Shown here: one piece after another, positions 54,729-63,116 of the stretch | How positions within the stretch are numbered: the first letter of the stretch is position 1 | Layout of the letters: each line of letters starts with the position of its first letter | DNA from: Streptomyces sp. Je 1-332 | GTDB lineage: Bacteria; Actinomycetota; Actinomycetes; Streptomycetales; Streptomycetaceae | NCBI RefSeq assembly: GCF_040730185.1 | Contig: NZ_CP160402.1 | Span: 1,550,001 to 1,614,000, forward strand | Direction: 5' to 3' | Length of the DNA: 64,000 bases | Notes under the pieces: generated by a model | The model's database searches: none | What the model saw: only the letters and a program-made list of their open reading frames with translations | What the model was told of the DNA's origin: nothing | Made by a program: the position numbers and the translations under genes

Positions 54729-55964
54729 ATGCCGGGCGTGACGCACGACGAAGCGGCGCTGCTCGCCGACCTGATGCCGTGGTCCGTCGCACCGCTCCGG
54801 CCGGGCCGCGGGTGGCCGATGGGCCCTGACGCCGCATCCCTCAGAGCCCGTTGGGCCCGTTTCGTGCAGGGGGACACGGCGGAGCGAGAGCGGCTGCTCT
54901 CCCCCTCGCGCACGCGCACCCTGCACACCGCGGTCGCCCAACTCCCGGGCCACCAGGGCGCGACGGTTCCGTTGGCCGCCGCGTCGGGCCCCTGCCCAGA
55001 GCCGGTGCGCGTCCTGCACGGCCCCTTCGACGAGCAGTGGCTGATCCCGGACCACCGGCTCATCGACGCCGCGCGCCCGGAGTTGTGGCGGGTCGCGGGC
55101 GAGGGCCAGCTGTTCGCCGTCGAGCAGGGTTACGTCGCCGGGTCCGCGGGCCCCGCGGTCCTTGCGTCCGCCGTGCTGCCGGACGGGCGCTCCCCCGCCG
55201 GGCGGCCCGGGCGCATCCGTCCGCTGTTCCGCCGTCCCGGCGGCCTCGAACCCAATGCGGCGCCCGGTCTGCTCGCCCACCTCTCCGCCGCGCTCGGCCT
55301 GGACGTCGGCGCCGTGGACCTGCTGGCCTGGACGCTCGCCGTCGCGGAGGCCTCGCCGGGCGGGTGCCGGGTGCCGCTGACCTCGGACGCCGACGTCTGG
55401 ACGCGTGGCACGGAACTGGGGCGCCGCATCCTCGCGCTCCAGGCCCGCGGTGACGGCGCGCGGCCGAAGCTTCCCGGTGGCCGGCGGCCCTACGTACGGG
55501 CGCCGCTGCCCGCCCGCCCCGCGGAGATCTCGTACGACGCCGACGAGGAGGCCCTCTCTGTGGACGCGGGCCGCATCTCGCCGGTGCCGCGGGAGGCGTG
55601 GGAGTTCGAGGTGAGCGGGGTGCGGGTCATCGAGCTGTGGTTCGCGCGGCGTACGGAGACGGGCGAGGCGGGCTCCCTGGATTCCCTGGGTTCCCTGGAT
55701 TCCCTGGAGGCGATCCGGCCCGCGGAGTGGCCACAGGCCTGGACGTCCGAGCTGCTCGAACTCATCACGGTGCTCGCACTCCTTGCGGAACTCCGGCCGC
55801 TCCAGGACGAATTGATCCGGTCACTCACGTCGGCCGGCCCCGGCGTCTCCGCGGACGTGCTGCACCGGGCGGGCGTACTCCCCGTCCCTGACGCGGCCCG
55901 CCGCCCGGCATCGGTCCTCGACCACCACGAGGAAGGCCCGGGCGGCCAGTTCGCCCTCATCTGA
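54729..55964 (+). CDS. orphan type ISP restriction/modification C-terminal-domain protein
   Basis: A 411-residue protein resembling only the C-terminal specificity domain of type ISP restriction-modification enzymes, with family-like segments GPFDEQWLIPDHRLIDAARP, LWRVAGEGQLFAVEQG and VIELWFARRTE plus the late SELLELITVLALLAELRPLQ helix. No nuclease, helicase or methyltransferase domain is present, nor an adjacent one. Such stand-alone proteins are common in Streptomyces and their role is unclear. GSLDSLGSLDSLEA is encoded by an 18-bp duplication. Start ATG 54729, 15 bp after the GntR stop; ends 20 bp from the convergent MFS gene. Confidence 0.7.
   Translation: MPGVTHDEAALLADLMPWSVAPLRPGRGWPMGPDAASLRARWARFVQGDTAERERLLSPSRTRTLHTAVAQLPGHQGATVPLAAASGPCPEPVRVLHGPFDEQWLIPDHRLIDAARPELWRVAGEGQLFAVEQGYVAGSAGPAVLASAVLPDGRSPAGRPGRIRPLFRRPGGLEPNAAPGLLAHLSAALGLDVGAVDLLAWTLAVAEASPGGCRVPLTSDADVWTRGTELGRRILALQARGDGARPKLPGGRRPYVRAPLPARPAEISYDADEEALSVDAGRISPVPREAWEFEVSGVRVIELWFARRTETGEAGSLDSLGSLDSLEAIRPAEWPQAWTSELLELITVLALLAELRPLQDELIRSLTSAGPGVSADVLHRAGVLPVPDAARRPASVLDHHEEGPGGQFALI
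55671..55706 (+). repeat. 18-bp in-frame tandem duplication
   Basis: GGCTCCCTGGATTCCCTG followed by GGTTCCCTGGATTCCCTG, encoding GSLDSL twice within the type ISP-like protein. Confidence 0.9.
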
Positions 55965-55984
55965 ACCTGCCCGGGGATCGGCGC

Positions 55985-57376
55985 CTACTTGGCCCGTTCC
56001 TCGCGCGGACCACCGCCAGAGGCGAGCAGCGCCACCAGGCCGGCGACCTGCAGCAGGGCGAGGGTGGCGACCCCGACCCAGAAGCCGTCCGCCCCTCCGC
56101 CGCCCAGGCCGTACGCGAGGGCCGCCACCGCCGGTCCGACGGTGAAGCCGAGGGTGCGGAACGTGTTGCCGACCCCGCCGCTCGTGCCCACCAGGTCGGC
56201 GGGTGCCGCGGCCAGGATCGAGGCGTTCACCGGGGTGCCGAACAGCGCTTGGCCCACGCCGATCACGGCCAGCCGCCAGCCGATGTCCAGCAGCCCGGAG
56301 CCGGGTCCGAGCGTGAGCATGCTCAGCAGGCCGCCGATGACCAGGAGCAGGCCGGCGGCCCCGAGGATTCTGCCGGGCAGCCGGTCGGCGAGCTGACCGC
56401 TGAGCGGCGAGCTCACGGCCACGGCGCCGATGAAGAACACCATCGCGAGGCCCGTCATGGCGGCGCTCCCGTGCAGGACGTCGGCGACGTAGAACGGCAG
56501 CAGGAAGTAGGAGAGCCCCACGAACGTGCCGGTCAGCATGAGCGAGAGGACCGGAAGGCCGATGGCCCTGCGCCGCAGGAGACCGATCACCGGGCGCGCC
56601 GAGCGCAGCCGCGTCCACCACAGCGCGAGCGCCGCCGCGGCCACCGCGAACAGGGCCGCGACGACCGGCTGTTCGGCCTCCACCCGGTCGAAGGCCACCA
56701 GGAGCGCGGTCACCGAGCCGCCGAGGACCAGGCCGTCTCCCACCAGGGACCGGTCGGGCCGAGAGAGCCCACCGCCGGTGGAGGGGATGTGCCGCGCGCC
56801 CAGCCAGATCACGAGGATCAGGACCGGCACCTTCATCAGCATCACGGGCCGCCAGCCGTAGGCGTCGGCGACGATCCCGCCGAGGGACGAGCCGCCCATC
56901 GAGCCGATCGGCATGATCGTGGCGATGTAGCCCATCGCGCGGCCCCGCTGCTCCGGCCGTACGACGGCAGCGACCACCGGCAGGTAGACCGCGACGGCGA
57001 GCGCGCCCGCGACGCCTTGCAGGGCGCGGGCGGCAAGCAGCACGGGGAGGTTCGGCGCGGCTGCCGCGAGAACGCTGGTGAGGCCGATGGCCGGGACGGC
57101 GAAGAGGAACACGGCGCGCAGGTCGACGCGGTCGGCCCACCGCCCCGCGGGGATCGCGAGGGCGGCCGTCGGCAGGGCGTAGGCGAGGAGTACCCACTGG
57201 GTCGCGGAGGTCCCGACGCCGAGGTCGGCGCCGATCGCGGGCAACGTCACGGAGGAGAGGCTCAGCTCCAGGGTGACCATCAGCATGGCGAGCGCCATGA
57301 CGGCGACCGGCGTCCAGCGGGTCTTGGTGGGGTCGGTCTCGGCAGGGGGCGTGGTGTCACGGGTCGCGTGCGTCAT
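55985..57376 (-). CDS. MFS drug/solute exporter (DHA2-like, 14-helix type)
   Basis: A 463-residue membrane protein with about 13-14 hydrophobic segments. Motif C-like LELSLSSVTLPAIGADLGVG in TM1, GRWADRVDLRAVF in the TM2-TM3 loop and ARALQGVAGALAVAVYLP in TM4 resemble the QacA/EmrB group. ATG 57376. It is divergent from two quinone oxidoreductases; the 208-bp gap holds an inverted repeat and a 12-bp tandem repeat. Substrate unknown; export of a quinone or drug is plausible from context. Confidence 0.86.
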   Translation of the reverse strand: MTHATRDTTPPAETDPTKTRWTPVAVMALAMLMVTLELSLSSVTLPAIGADLGVGTSATQWVLLAYALPTAALAIPAGRWADRVDLRAVFLFAVPAIGLTSVLAAAAPNLPVLLAARALQGVAGALAVAVYLPVVAAVVRPEQRGRAMGYIATIMPIGSMGGSSLGGIVADAYGWRPVMLMKVPVLILVIWLGARHIPSTGGGLSRPDRSLVGDGLVLGGSVTALLVAFDRVEAEQPVVAALFAVAAAALALWWTRLRSARPVIGLLRRRAIGLPVLSLMLTGTFVGLSYFLLPFYVADVLHGSAAMTGLAMVFFIGAVAVSSPLSGQLADRLPGRILGAAGLLLVIGGLLSMLTLGPGSGLLDIGWRLAVIGVGQALFGTPVNASILAAAPADLVGTSGGVGNTFRTLGFTVGPAVAALAYGLGGGGADGFWVGVATLALLQVAGLVALLASGGGPREERAK

Positions 57377-57422
57377 GAGGTCGACGCTAGGAACCGGGGC
57401 CTGTGCGGCGCCTCTGTCGTAC

Positions 57423-57454
57423 GACTGGGGTGACAGGGCGACCGCACCCCAGTC
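57423..57454. promoter_or_regulatory. inverted repeat in the MFS/oxidoreductase divergent promoter
   Basis: GACTGGGGTG (57423-57432) and CACCCCAGTC (57445-57454), perfect 10-bp arms with a 12-nt spacer. Candidate operator for both genes; no regulator gene is adjacent. Confidence 0.55.
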
Positions 57455-57460
57455 ATCACC

Positions 57461-57496
57461 CGGTCATGATCCCGGTCACGATCCCGGTCACGCGAC
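57461..57496. repeat. 12-bp tandem repeat, about three copies
   Basis: CGGTCATGATCC, CGGTCACGATCC and a diverged CGGTCACGCGAC, immediately downstream of the inverted repeat. Confidence 0.8.
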
Positions 57497-57584
57497 GGAG
57501 GCCCCGGGCCTCGGCCGCTCCGTAGCTTTCCGGTGGGAGGAGGACATCCGCCGCCTCACCCCATACGACGAAAGCGAGTTGACC

Positions 57585-58568
57585 ATGCGAGCGATCCGAC
57601 TGCACGCCTTCGGCGGGCCCGAGAACCTGCGGTACGAGGAGGTCGCCGACCCGGAGCCAGGACCCGGCCAGGTCCGGATCGCGGTCAAGGCCGCGGGAGT
57701 CCACCTCCTGGACACCGCGCTTCAGAAAGGGGCGGCCGACGAACTTCCCTTCCCGTTACCGGAGTTGCCGATGACACCCGGCCGGGAGGTGGCAGGCGTG
57801 GTCGACGCCCTCGGCGAAGGAGTGGACGAACAGTGGCTCGGCAGACGGGTGGTGACGCACCTGGGCCTGGTCAACGCGGGCTACGCGGAGCTGGCCGTGC
57901 GGGAGACGGACGCGCTGTTCGCTCTGCCCGAGACGCTCTCCTACGAGGCCGCGATCGCCATGGTCGGCACCGGCCGCATGGCGCTGGGCATCCTGCGCGT
58001 CGCCGCGCTCGAACCGGACGACGTGGCCCTGGTGACGGCCGCCGCGGGCGGCATCGGCACGCTCCTCGTGCAGGCCGCGAGGAACGCGGGCGTGACCGTG
58101 GTGGGCGTGGCGGGAGGCCCGGAGAAGACCGCGCGGGTCCGTCGGCTCGGCGCGGACGTGGCCGTCGACTACAACCAGCCCGACTGGGCCGAGAAGGTGC
58201 GGGCGGCGCTCGGGGGCCGTGAGGTGAGCGTCGCCTTCGACAGCGTGGGCGGTGACGCGGGGCGTGCCGCGCTCGAACTCCTGGGCTGCGGCGGCCGGTT
58301 CGTGATGTACGGCTGGTCGTCGGGCGCGCCCACGGAACTGGGCACGAAGGATCTTCAGAGCGGGCTCCTGACGGCGACGTACGCGCTGGGCCCGCGGATC
58401 GCACGCGTCCCCGGGGGCCTGCGGGGCCTCCAGGAGCGGGCGCTGGAGGAGGCGGCACGCGGCACGCTCGTACCGGAGGTGACGACGTTCCCGCTGCGGG
58501 ACGCGGGGGTGGCACATGCGGCGCTGCTGGGGCGGGAGACGGTGGGAAAGGTGGTGCTGAGCCCGTGA
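57585..58568 (+). CDS. zinc-free quinone oxidoreductase with a TTA codon
   Basis: A 327-residue MDR-family reductase: MRAIRLHAFGGPENLRYEEV N-terminus, AAGGIGTLLVQAARNAGVTV cofactor loop, and VSVAFDSVGGDAGRAALELL. Zinc ligands are missing, as in QOR/zeta-crystallin types. Codon 58 (57756-57758) is TTA, the only in-frame TTA I found in any gene here; in Streptomyces TTA needs the developmental tRNA BldA. The ATG at 57585 has only a weak ribosome site (GCGAGTTGACC). Followed 70 bp later by a second, similar oxidoreductase. Confidence 0.88.
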   Translation: MRAIRLHAFGGPENLRYEEVADPEPGPGQVRIAVKAAGVHLLDTALQKGAADELPFPLPELPMTPGREVAGVVDALGEGVDEQWLGRRVVTHLGLVNAGYAELAVRETDALFALPETLSYEAAIAMVGTGRMALGILRVAALEPDDVALVTAAAGGIGTLLVQAARNAGVTVVGVAGGPEKTARVRRLGADVAVDYNQPDWAEKVRAALGGREVSVAFDSVGGDAGRAALELLGCGGRFVMYGWSSGAPTELGTKDLQSGLLTATYALGPRIARVPGGLRGLQERALEEAARGTLVPEVTTFPLRDAGVAHAALLGRETVGKVVLSP

Positions 58569-58638
58569 GCACCGGCGGACTCGGAACTTGGAACTTCGAA
58601 CTTGGACCTCGGGACTCGAAACTCGGAGAGGAACTCTC

Positions 58639-59577
58639 ATGAACGCTGACACAGCAAAGACGATGCGAGCCGCGGCGTTCGCGGCGCACGGTCCGGCGGA
58701 GGTGCTGCGTCCGGTCGATCTGCCCGTCCCGGAGCCCGGTCCGGGCGAGGTCCGTGTACGGGTGCGGGCGGCCGGCGTGATGCCCTTCGACATCGGGCTG
58801 CGGAAGGGGGAAATCCGGCCGCCGGGGGCGGTGTTCCCCGTGGTGCCGGGCAACGAGTTCGCGGGGACGGTCGACGCGACAGGCTCCGGAGTGACCGGCT
58901 TCGGCCCCGGCGATCCGGTGCTCGGCTTCTCCTTGCTCGGCTCGTACGCACAGTACGTCGTCGTCCCGGCGGAGAATCTGGTCGCCAAGCCGGACGCGAT
59001 GGAGTGGGCGGTCGCGGGCGGCTTCTCGGGCAACGCGCAGGGCGCGCACATGGCGTTGAGCGCGATGCGGGTGGGCGCGGGCGACACGGTTCTGATCAAC
59101 GCGGCGGCGGGCGGACTCGGCACGCTGGCGGTGCAGTTGGCGAGGGCGTGGGGCGCGAGGACGGTCATCGGAACGGCGAGCGAGCCCAACCACGACCACC
59201 TGCGGGCGCTGGGCGCGATCCCCGTGACGTACGGGGAGGGTCTGGAGGAGCGGGTCCGCGCGATCGCCCCGGAGGGCGTGGACGCGGCGCTCGACGGTGC
59301 GGGCGCGGAGGCGCTGCGTGCGTCGGCCGCGGTGGCCAAGCACCCCGACCGGGTCATCACGATGGTCGCCACGGAGGAGGCCCGGCGTCTCGGCCTCCCC
59401 GAACTCACCGGCATCAGAACGGCGGCCCGCCTCACGGAGATGACACAGCTGTACGCGAAGGGCGTGCTGCGGGTGCACATCCGCGCGCAGTACGCCCTGG
59501 ACCAAGCGGCGGACGCACAGCGGGAGGTGGAACGGGGACATGGCCGAGGCAAGGTGATCCTGACGGCCAGCGTCTGA
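58639..59577 (+). CDS. zinc-free MDR oxidoreductase
   Basis: A 312-residue quinone-oxidoreductase-like protein, MNADTAKTMRAAAFAAHGPA at the start, INAAAGGLGTLAVQLARAWG as NADP loop and IGTASEPNHDHLRALGAIPV, closely similar in this region to the gene at 18283-19239 (IGTASEHHHDFLRELGAEPV). ATG 58639 after GGAGAGGAACTCTC. The preceding 55 bp are a degenerate 9-bp repeat of CTCGGAACTT type (58577-58630). Substrate unknown. Confidence 0.86.
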   Translation: MNADTAKTMRAAAFAAHGPAEVLRPVDLPVPEPGPGEVRVRVRAAGVMPFDIGLRKGEIRPPGAVFPVVPGNEFAGTVDATGSGVTGFGPGDPVLGFSLLGSYAQYVVVPAENLVAKPDAMEWAVAGGFSGNAQGAHMALSAMRVGAGDTVLINAAAGGLGTLAVQLARAWGARTVIGTASEPNHDHLRALGAIPVTYGEGLEERVRAIAPEGVDAALDGAGAEALRASAAVAKHPDRVITMVATEEARRLGLPELTGIRTAARLTEMTQLYAKGVLRVHIRAQYALDQAADAQREVERGHGRGKVILTASV

Positions 59578-59951
59578 CTGGCGGGGGCCTATTACTGGCG
59601 GGGGCGCCTCTGGCTGGCGGGGGCGCCTTGACTGGCGGGCCGCCTGAAACCCGGGGCCCCAGCGCCCGGCTCCCGGCCGCCTGCCGCTGGCCCCCGGCCG
59701 GCTGCCGGTTGCCGGTTGCCGGTTGCCGGTTGCCGGTTGCCGGTTGCCGGTTGCCGGTTGCCGCAGGCTCCCGGCCGCCTGCCGCTGACCCCCGGCTTTC
59801 GACTCCCGACGCACGCCCGTCGCCCGCCGCCCGCCGCCCGCCGCTGGCTCCCCGCTCCGGGGTAACGGGTGGGTGGGTGGGAAAGATCCGCCGCGAAGCG
59901 GGCGGAACAGACGTCGACGAGGCCAGGCAGGCGCCCCGTTAAGGTCGAGGC
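59578..59951. repeat. repeat-rich intergenic region with a heptamer VNTR
   Basis: A 374-bp gap without a gene. It starts with CTGGCGGGGGCGCCT-like copies (59578-59640), then eight perfect GCCGGTT heptamers (59704-59759) flanked by a 22-bp direct repeat (59668-59689 and 59766-59787), then short CCCGCCG runs. No gene or promoter is evident. Confidence 0.9.
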
Positions 59952-62709
59952 ATGCTCTACGGACGCGGCGATGAAATCGCAAGGCTGGACGCCCTGTTGG
60001 CCCAGGCCCGGCAGGGCCACAGCGCTGCCCTCGTAGTGCGAGGAGAGGCCGGCATCGGCAAGTCCGCGCTCCTCGCGCACGCCGCGGCCAGGAGCCACGA
60101 CACCCGCCTGCTGCAGGCAACCGGCATCGAAGCCGAGAGCGAACTCCCCTTCGCCGGCCTGCACCTGCTCCTGCACCGCGTGACCGACCGGATCGACACC
60201 CTGCCGGAGCCGCAGGCAAGGGCGCTCCGCGCGGCCCTCGGCCTCGCCCCGAACGCACCGGCCGACCGCTTCCTCATCGGCCTGGCCGTCCTGACCCTCC
60301 TCGCGGACCTCGCCGACGAGGCCGGCTCCCTGCTCTGCCTGGTCGACGACGCCCAGTGGCTCGACCAGGCCTCCGCGGACGCCCTCCTCTTCGCCGCCCG
60401 GCGCCTCGCCGCCGACGGCGTGGTGATGCTGTTCGCCGCGCGTGACGCCCACGCACCGCCCTTCCCCGCCCAGGGCCTGCCCGAGCTGCGGCTCACCGGC
60501 CTCGACGACGAGACCGCGGGGGATCTCCTCGCCGAGCACGCGGGCGATCTCCCCCGCTACGTACGCGAGCAGATCCGCGCCGAGTCCGGCGGCAACCCGC
60601 TCGCCCTGCGCGAGCTGCCCGCGGCCCAGCGCGAGGGCCACATATCCGTCTACGGCCAGCACTTGAGCTCGCTGCCGAGCCACTCCCGCCTTCTGCGGAC
60701 CTTCGCGGACCGGATGTCGTCGCTGCCCCGGGCCACCCGCACCCTGCTCGTGCTCGCGGCGGCGGAAGGGACCGGCGACCTGACCGTGACGGCGGCCGCG
60801 GCGAGCAAACTGGGCGCCGGCGTCACCGATCTGGAGCCCGCCGAGCGCAAGGAACTGCTCAGCCTGGACGGCGGGCGCCTCACTTTCCGGCACCCCATGA
60901 TCCGCGCCGCCGCCTATCAGAGCGCCCCGGCCGGCGACCGGATCGCCGCGCACCGCGCACTGGCCGACGCTCTGCCCTGCGTGGGCAACGTGGACCGCAG
61001 GGCCTGGCATCTGGCGGCCGCCACCACGGAGCCCGACGAGTACGTCGCCGGTGTCCTGGAGCAGACCGCCGAACACGCGCGATCCCGCGGCGGCTACGCG
61101 GCCGTCGCCGCCGCCTGCGAACGCGCCGCCCAGCTCAGCCCGGACGGCGCGCACCGCGCCCGGCGCCTCGCGCTCGCCGCGTCGGCCGCCGCGGACGCGG
61201 GCCACAACGAACGCGCCGCCGAACTGGCCCTGCGCGCCGCCCCCGCACCTGACCGACCCGGTCGTCCTCGCGCAGCTCGCGCAGGTGCGCGCCTCCGTGG
61301 CCCGTGAGCAGGGCCGCTTGGAGGCCTCGTACTCCGTGCTCCTGGACACGGCCGCCGACATCGCCCCGCACGCGCCACAGACGGCGGCGTTCATGGCGTA
61401 CGAGGCGATGACCGCCGCCTGGCTCGCCGGGCACCGGCAGTCGATCGACGAGATGAGCCACCGGATCGCCGGACTCGACGTCACGACTCCCCCGCACGCC
61501 CTGCCCTACCTGCCGGCCGCCGAGGGTATCGCCCGGCTCGCGGCGGGCAATCCGGGCGGCGGACTCCCGCCGCTGCGCGCACTCTTCGAGGGTCTGCGGG
61601 CCGAGCGGCACGACCGCGGGCACACCTTGCGCGAACGCGTCTCGATCGCCTCCTGGTTCTCGCCGCTCGGCGCGCTGGAGACCGGCAACGACCTCGCCGC
61701 CGAGCTGGACCGCGAGTGTCGTGAGCAGGGCGCTCTGGGCCCGCTGCCGCTCGTGCTCCTCCTGCGCACCCGGGCGCGGATCTTCCTGGGCCGCCACAGC
61801 TGTGCCCTGATGGGCGCGACGGAGGGCCTGCGGATCGCCCAGGACACCGGACAGCCGCACTACGTGGGCCAGTTGTCGGGCGTCCTCGCCTACCTCGCCG
61901 CGCTCGACGGCGACGAGGAGCGCTGCCGCGAGCTCGCGGCCAAGGGTGATCTGCGGCAGGTGCTGCCCGGGCAGGTGTGGGGCGGGACCGCGATCGCCAT
62001 GCTGGAGCTCGGCCTCGGCCGCCACGAGGCCGCGCTGCGGGCGTACGAGGACGTGGCGGCAAGCCCGTCCGGCCACACGATCGTCGTCCTGTACTGCGTG
62101 CCGGACCGGGTCGAGGCGGCCGTACGGACCGGGAAGGCCGATTCCGTACGGGAGCCGGCGAGGACGTTCGCCGAGTGGACCGAGCACACGGGAGCGGCCG
62201 GGGCGCGGGCGCTGGCCGCCCGCTGCCGTGCGCTGCTCGCCCCGGAGACGGAGGCGGAGGCCGCGTACGAGGAGGCTCTCGCGCTGCACGTCGACGACGG
62301 CCGCCCGTTCGAACGGGCCCGCACGGAGCTGCTCTTCGGGGAGTGGCTGCGCCGCGCGGGCCGCAGGAGCGAGGCCCGGGCGCCGCTGCGCTCGGCCCTC
62401 GACACCTTCGAGCTGCTGGCGTCGCCGCCGTGGGCCGAGCGGGCCCGCGCCGAGCTGCGGGCCACCGGCGAGAGCAGGGTGCGGCACGTCGGCGACGAGG
62501 CGCCTCTGGAACGGCTCACCCCGCAGGAGCGGCAGGTCGTGCGCCTGGCGGCGACCGGCCTGACCAACCGGGACATCGGCGCCCAGCTGTTCCTGTCACC
62601 GCGCACGGTGGGCTACCACCTCTACAACGCCTATCCGAAGCTGGGCGTGGCATCACGCGGCGAACTGACCCGCCTCCGGTTCCGGGACCAGGAGGAGGCC
62701 ACGGCCTGA
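59952..62709 (+). pseudogene. LuxR-family LAL-type regulator, split by one frameshift
   Basis: Two frames combine to about 918 residues, the usual size of large ATP-binding LuxR (LAL/MalT-like) regulators. N-terminal frame (59952 to about 61240): Walker A GEAGIGKSALL (31-41), Walker B LLCLVDDAQWLD (about 126). C-terminal frame (about 61240-62709): TPR-like helices and a LuxR helix-turn-helix, LTPQERQVVRLAATGLTNRD ... LSPRTVGYHLYNAYPKLGVA. The break sits at a run of five C (61240-61244); one C fewer restores LRAxPHLTDPVVLAQ. It may be a sequencing slip or real. Target genes unknown. Confidence 0.85.
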
Positions 62710-62737
62710 GCTGCACCAGTCCCGGTGCCGGTGCCTG

Positions 62738-63088
62738 TTGCTGTTCTTCCGGTTCGCGACGACCTGGGTCGGCATCCTGCTCGGCCTCGTCTCGCAGAGC
62801 GAGGAAGCGGCGGGGCAGCTGGGCAGCGCGACGTTCATGCTGCCGCTGCTGTCGAACGCGTATCTCCCCACCGACGGGCTCCCCGGGTGGCTGCGCACCG
62901 TCGCCGAGTGGAACCCGATCAGCGCGGTCGCCACGGCGGTGCGTGAGCTGTTCGGCAACGCGGCCGTGCCGTCGGACGCCGCCTGGCCGGTGGCGCATCC
63001 CGTGGCCGGGGCGGTCCTCTGGTCGCTCGTGCTGCTCGCCGTGTGCGTGCCGCTCGCCGTCCGCCGGTACACGCGCGGCGGACGGTGA
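62738..63088 (+). pseudogene. ABC-2 type transporter permease remnant (C-terminal end only)
   Basis: About 116 residues matching only the last third of DrrB-like ABC permeases: GSATFMLPLLSNAYLPTDGL, GWLRTVAEWNPISAVATAVR, ELFGNAA, then a final helix and RRYTRGGR. No upstream part and no ATPase gene are present; the preceding 28 bp belong to the gap after the LAL gene. It appears to be a deletion remnant. Confidence 0.75.
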
Positions 63089-63116
63089 GCGGACTGCCGA
63101 AGTCGCCGCGGACGCC

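Noticed and set aside
54729..55964. A complete restriction-modification or defence system
   Set aside because: Only the C-terminal domain is present, with no methyltransferase, helicase or nuclease gene adjacent.
59704..59759. Possible CRISPR array
   Set aside because: The repeat is a 7-bp heptamer with no spacers and no cas genes nearby; it is a VNTR.
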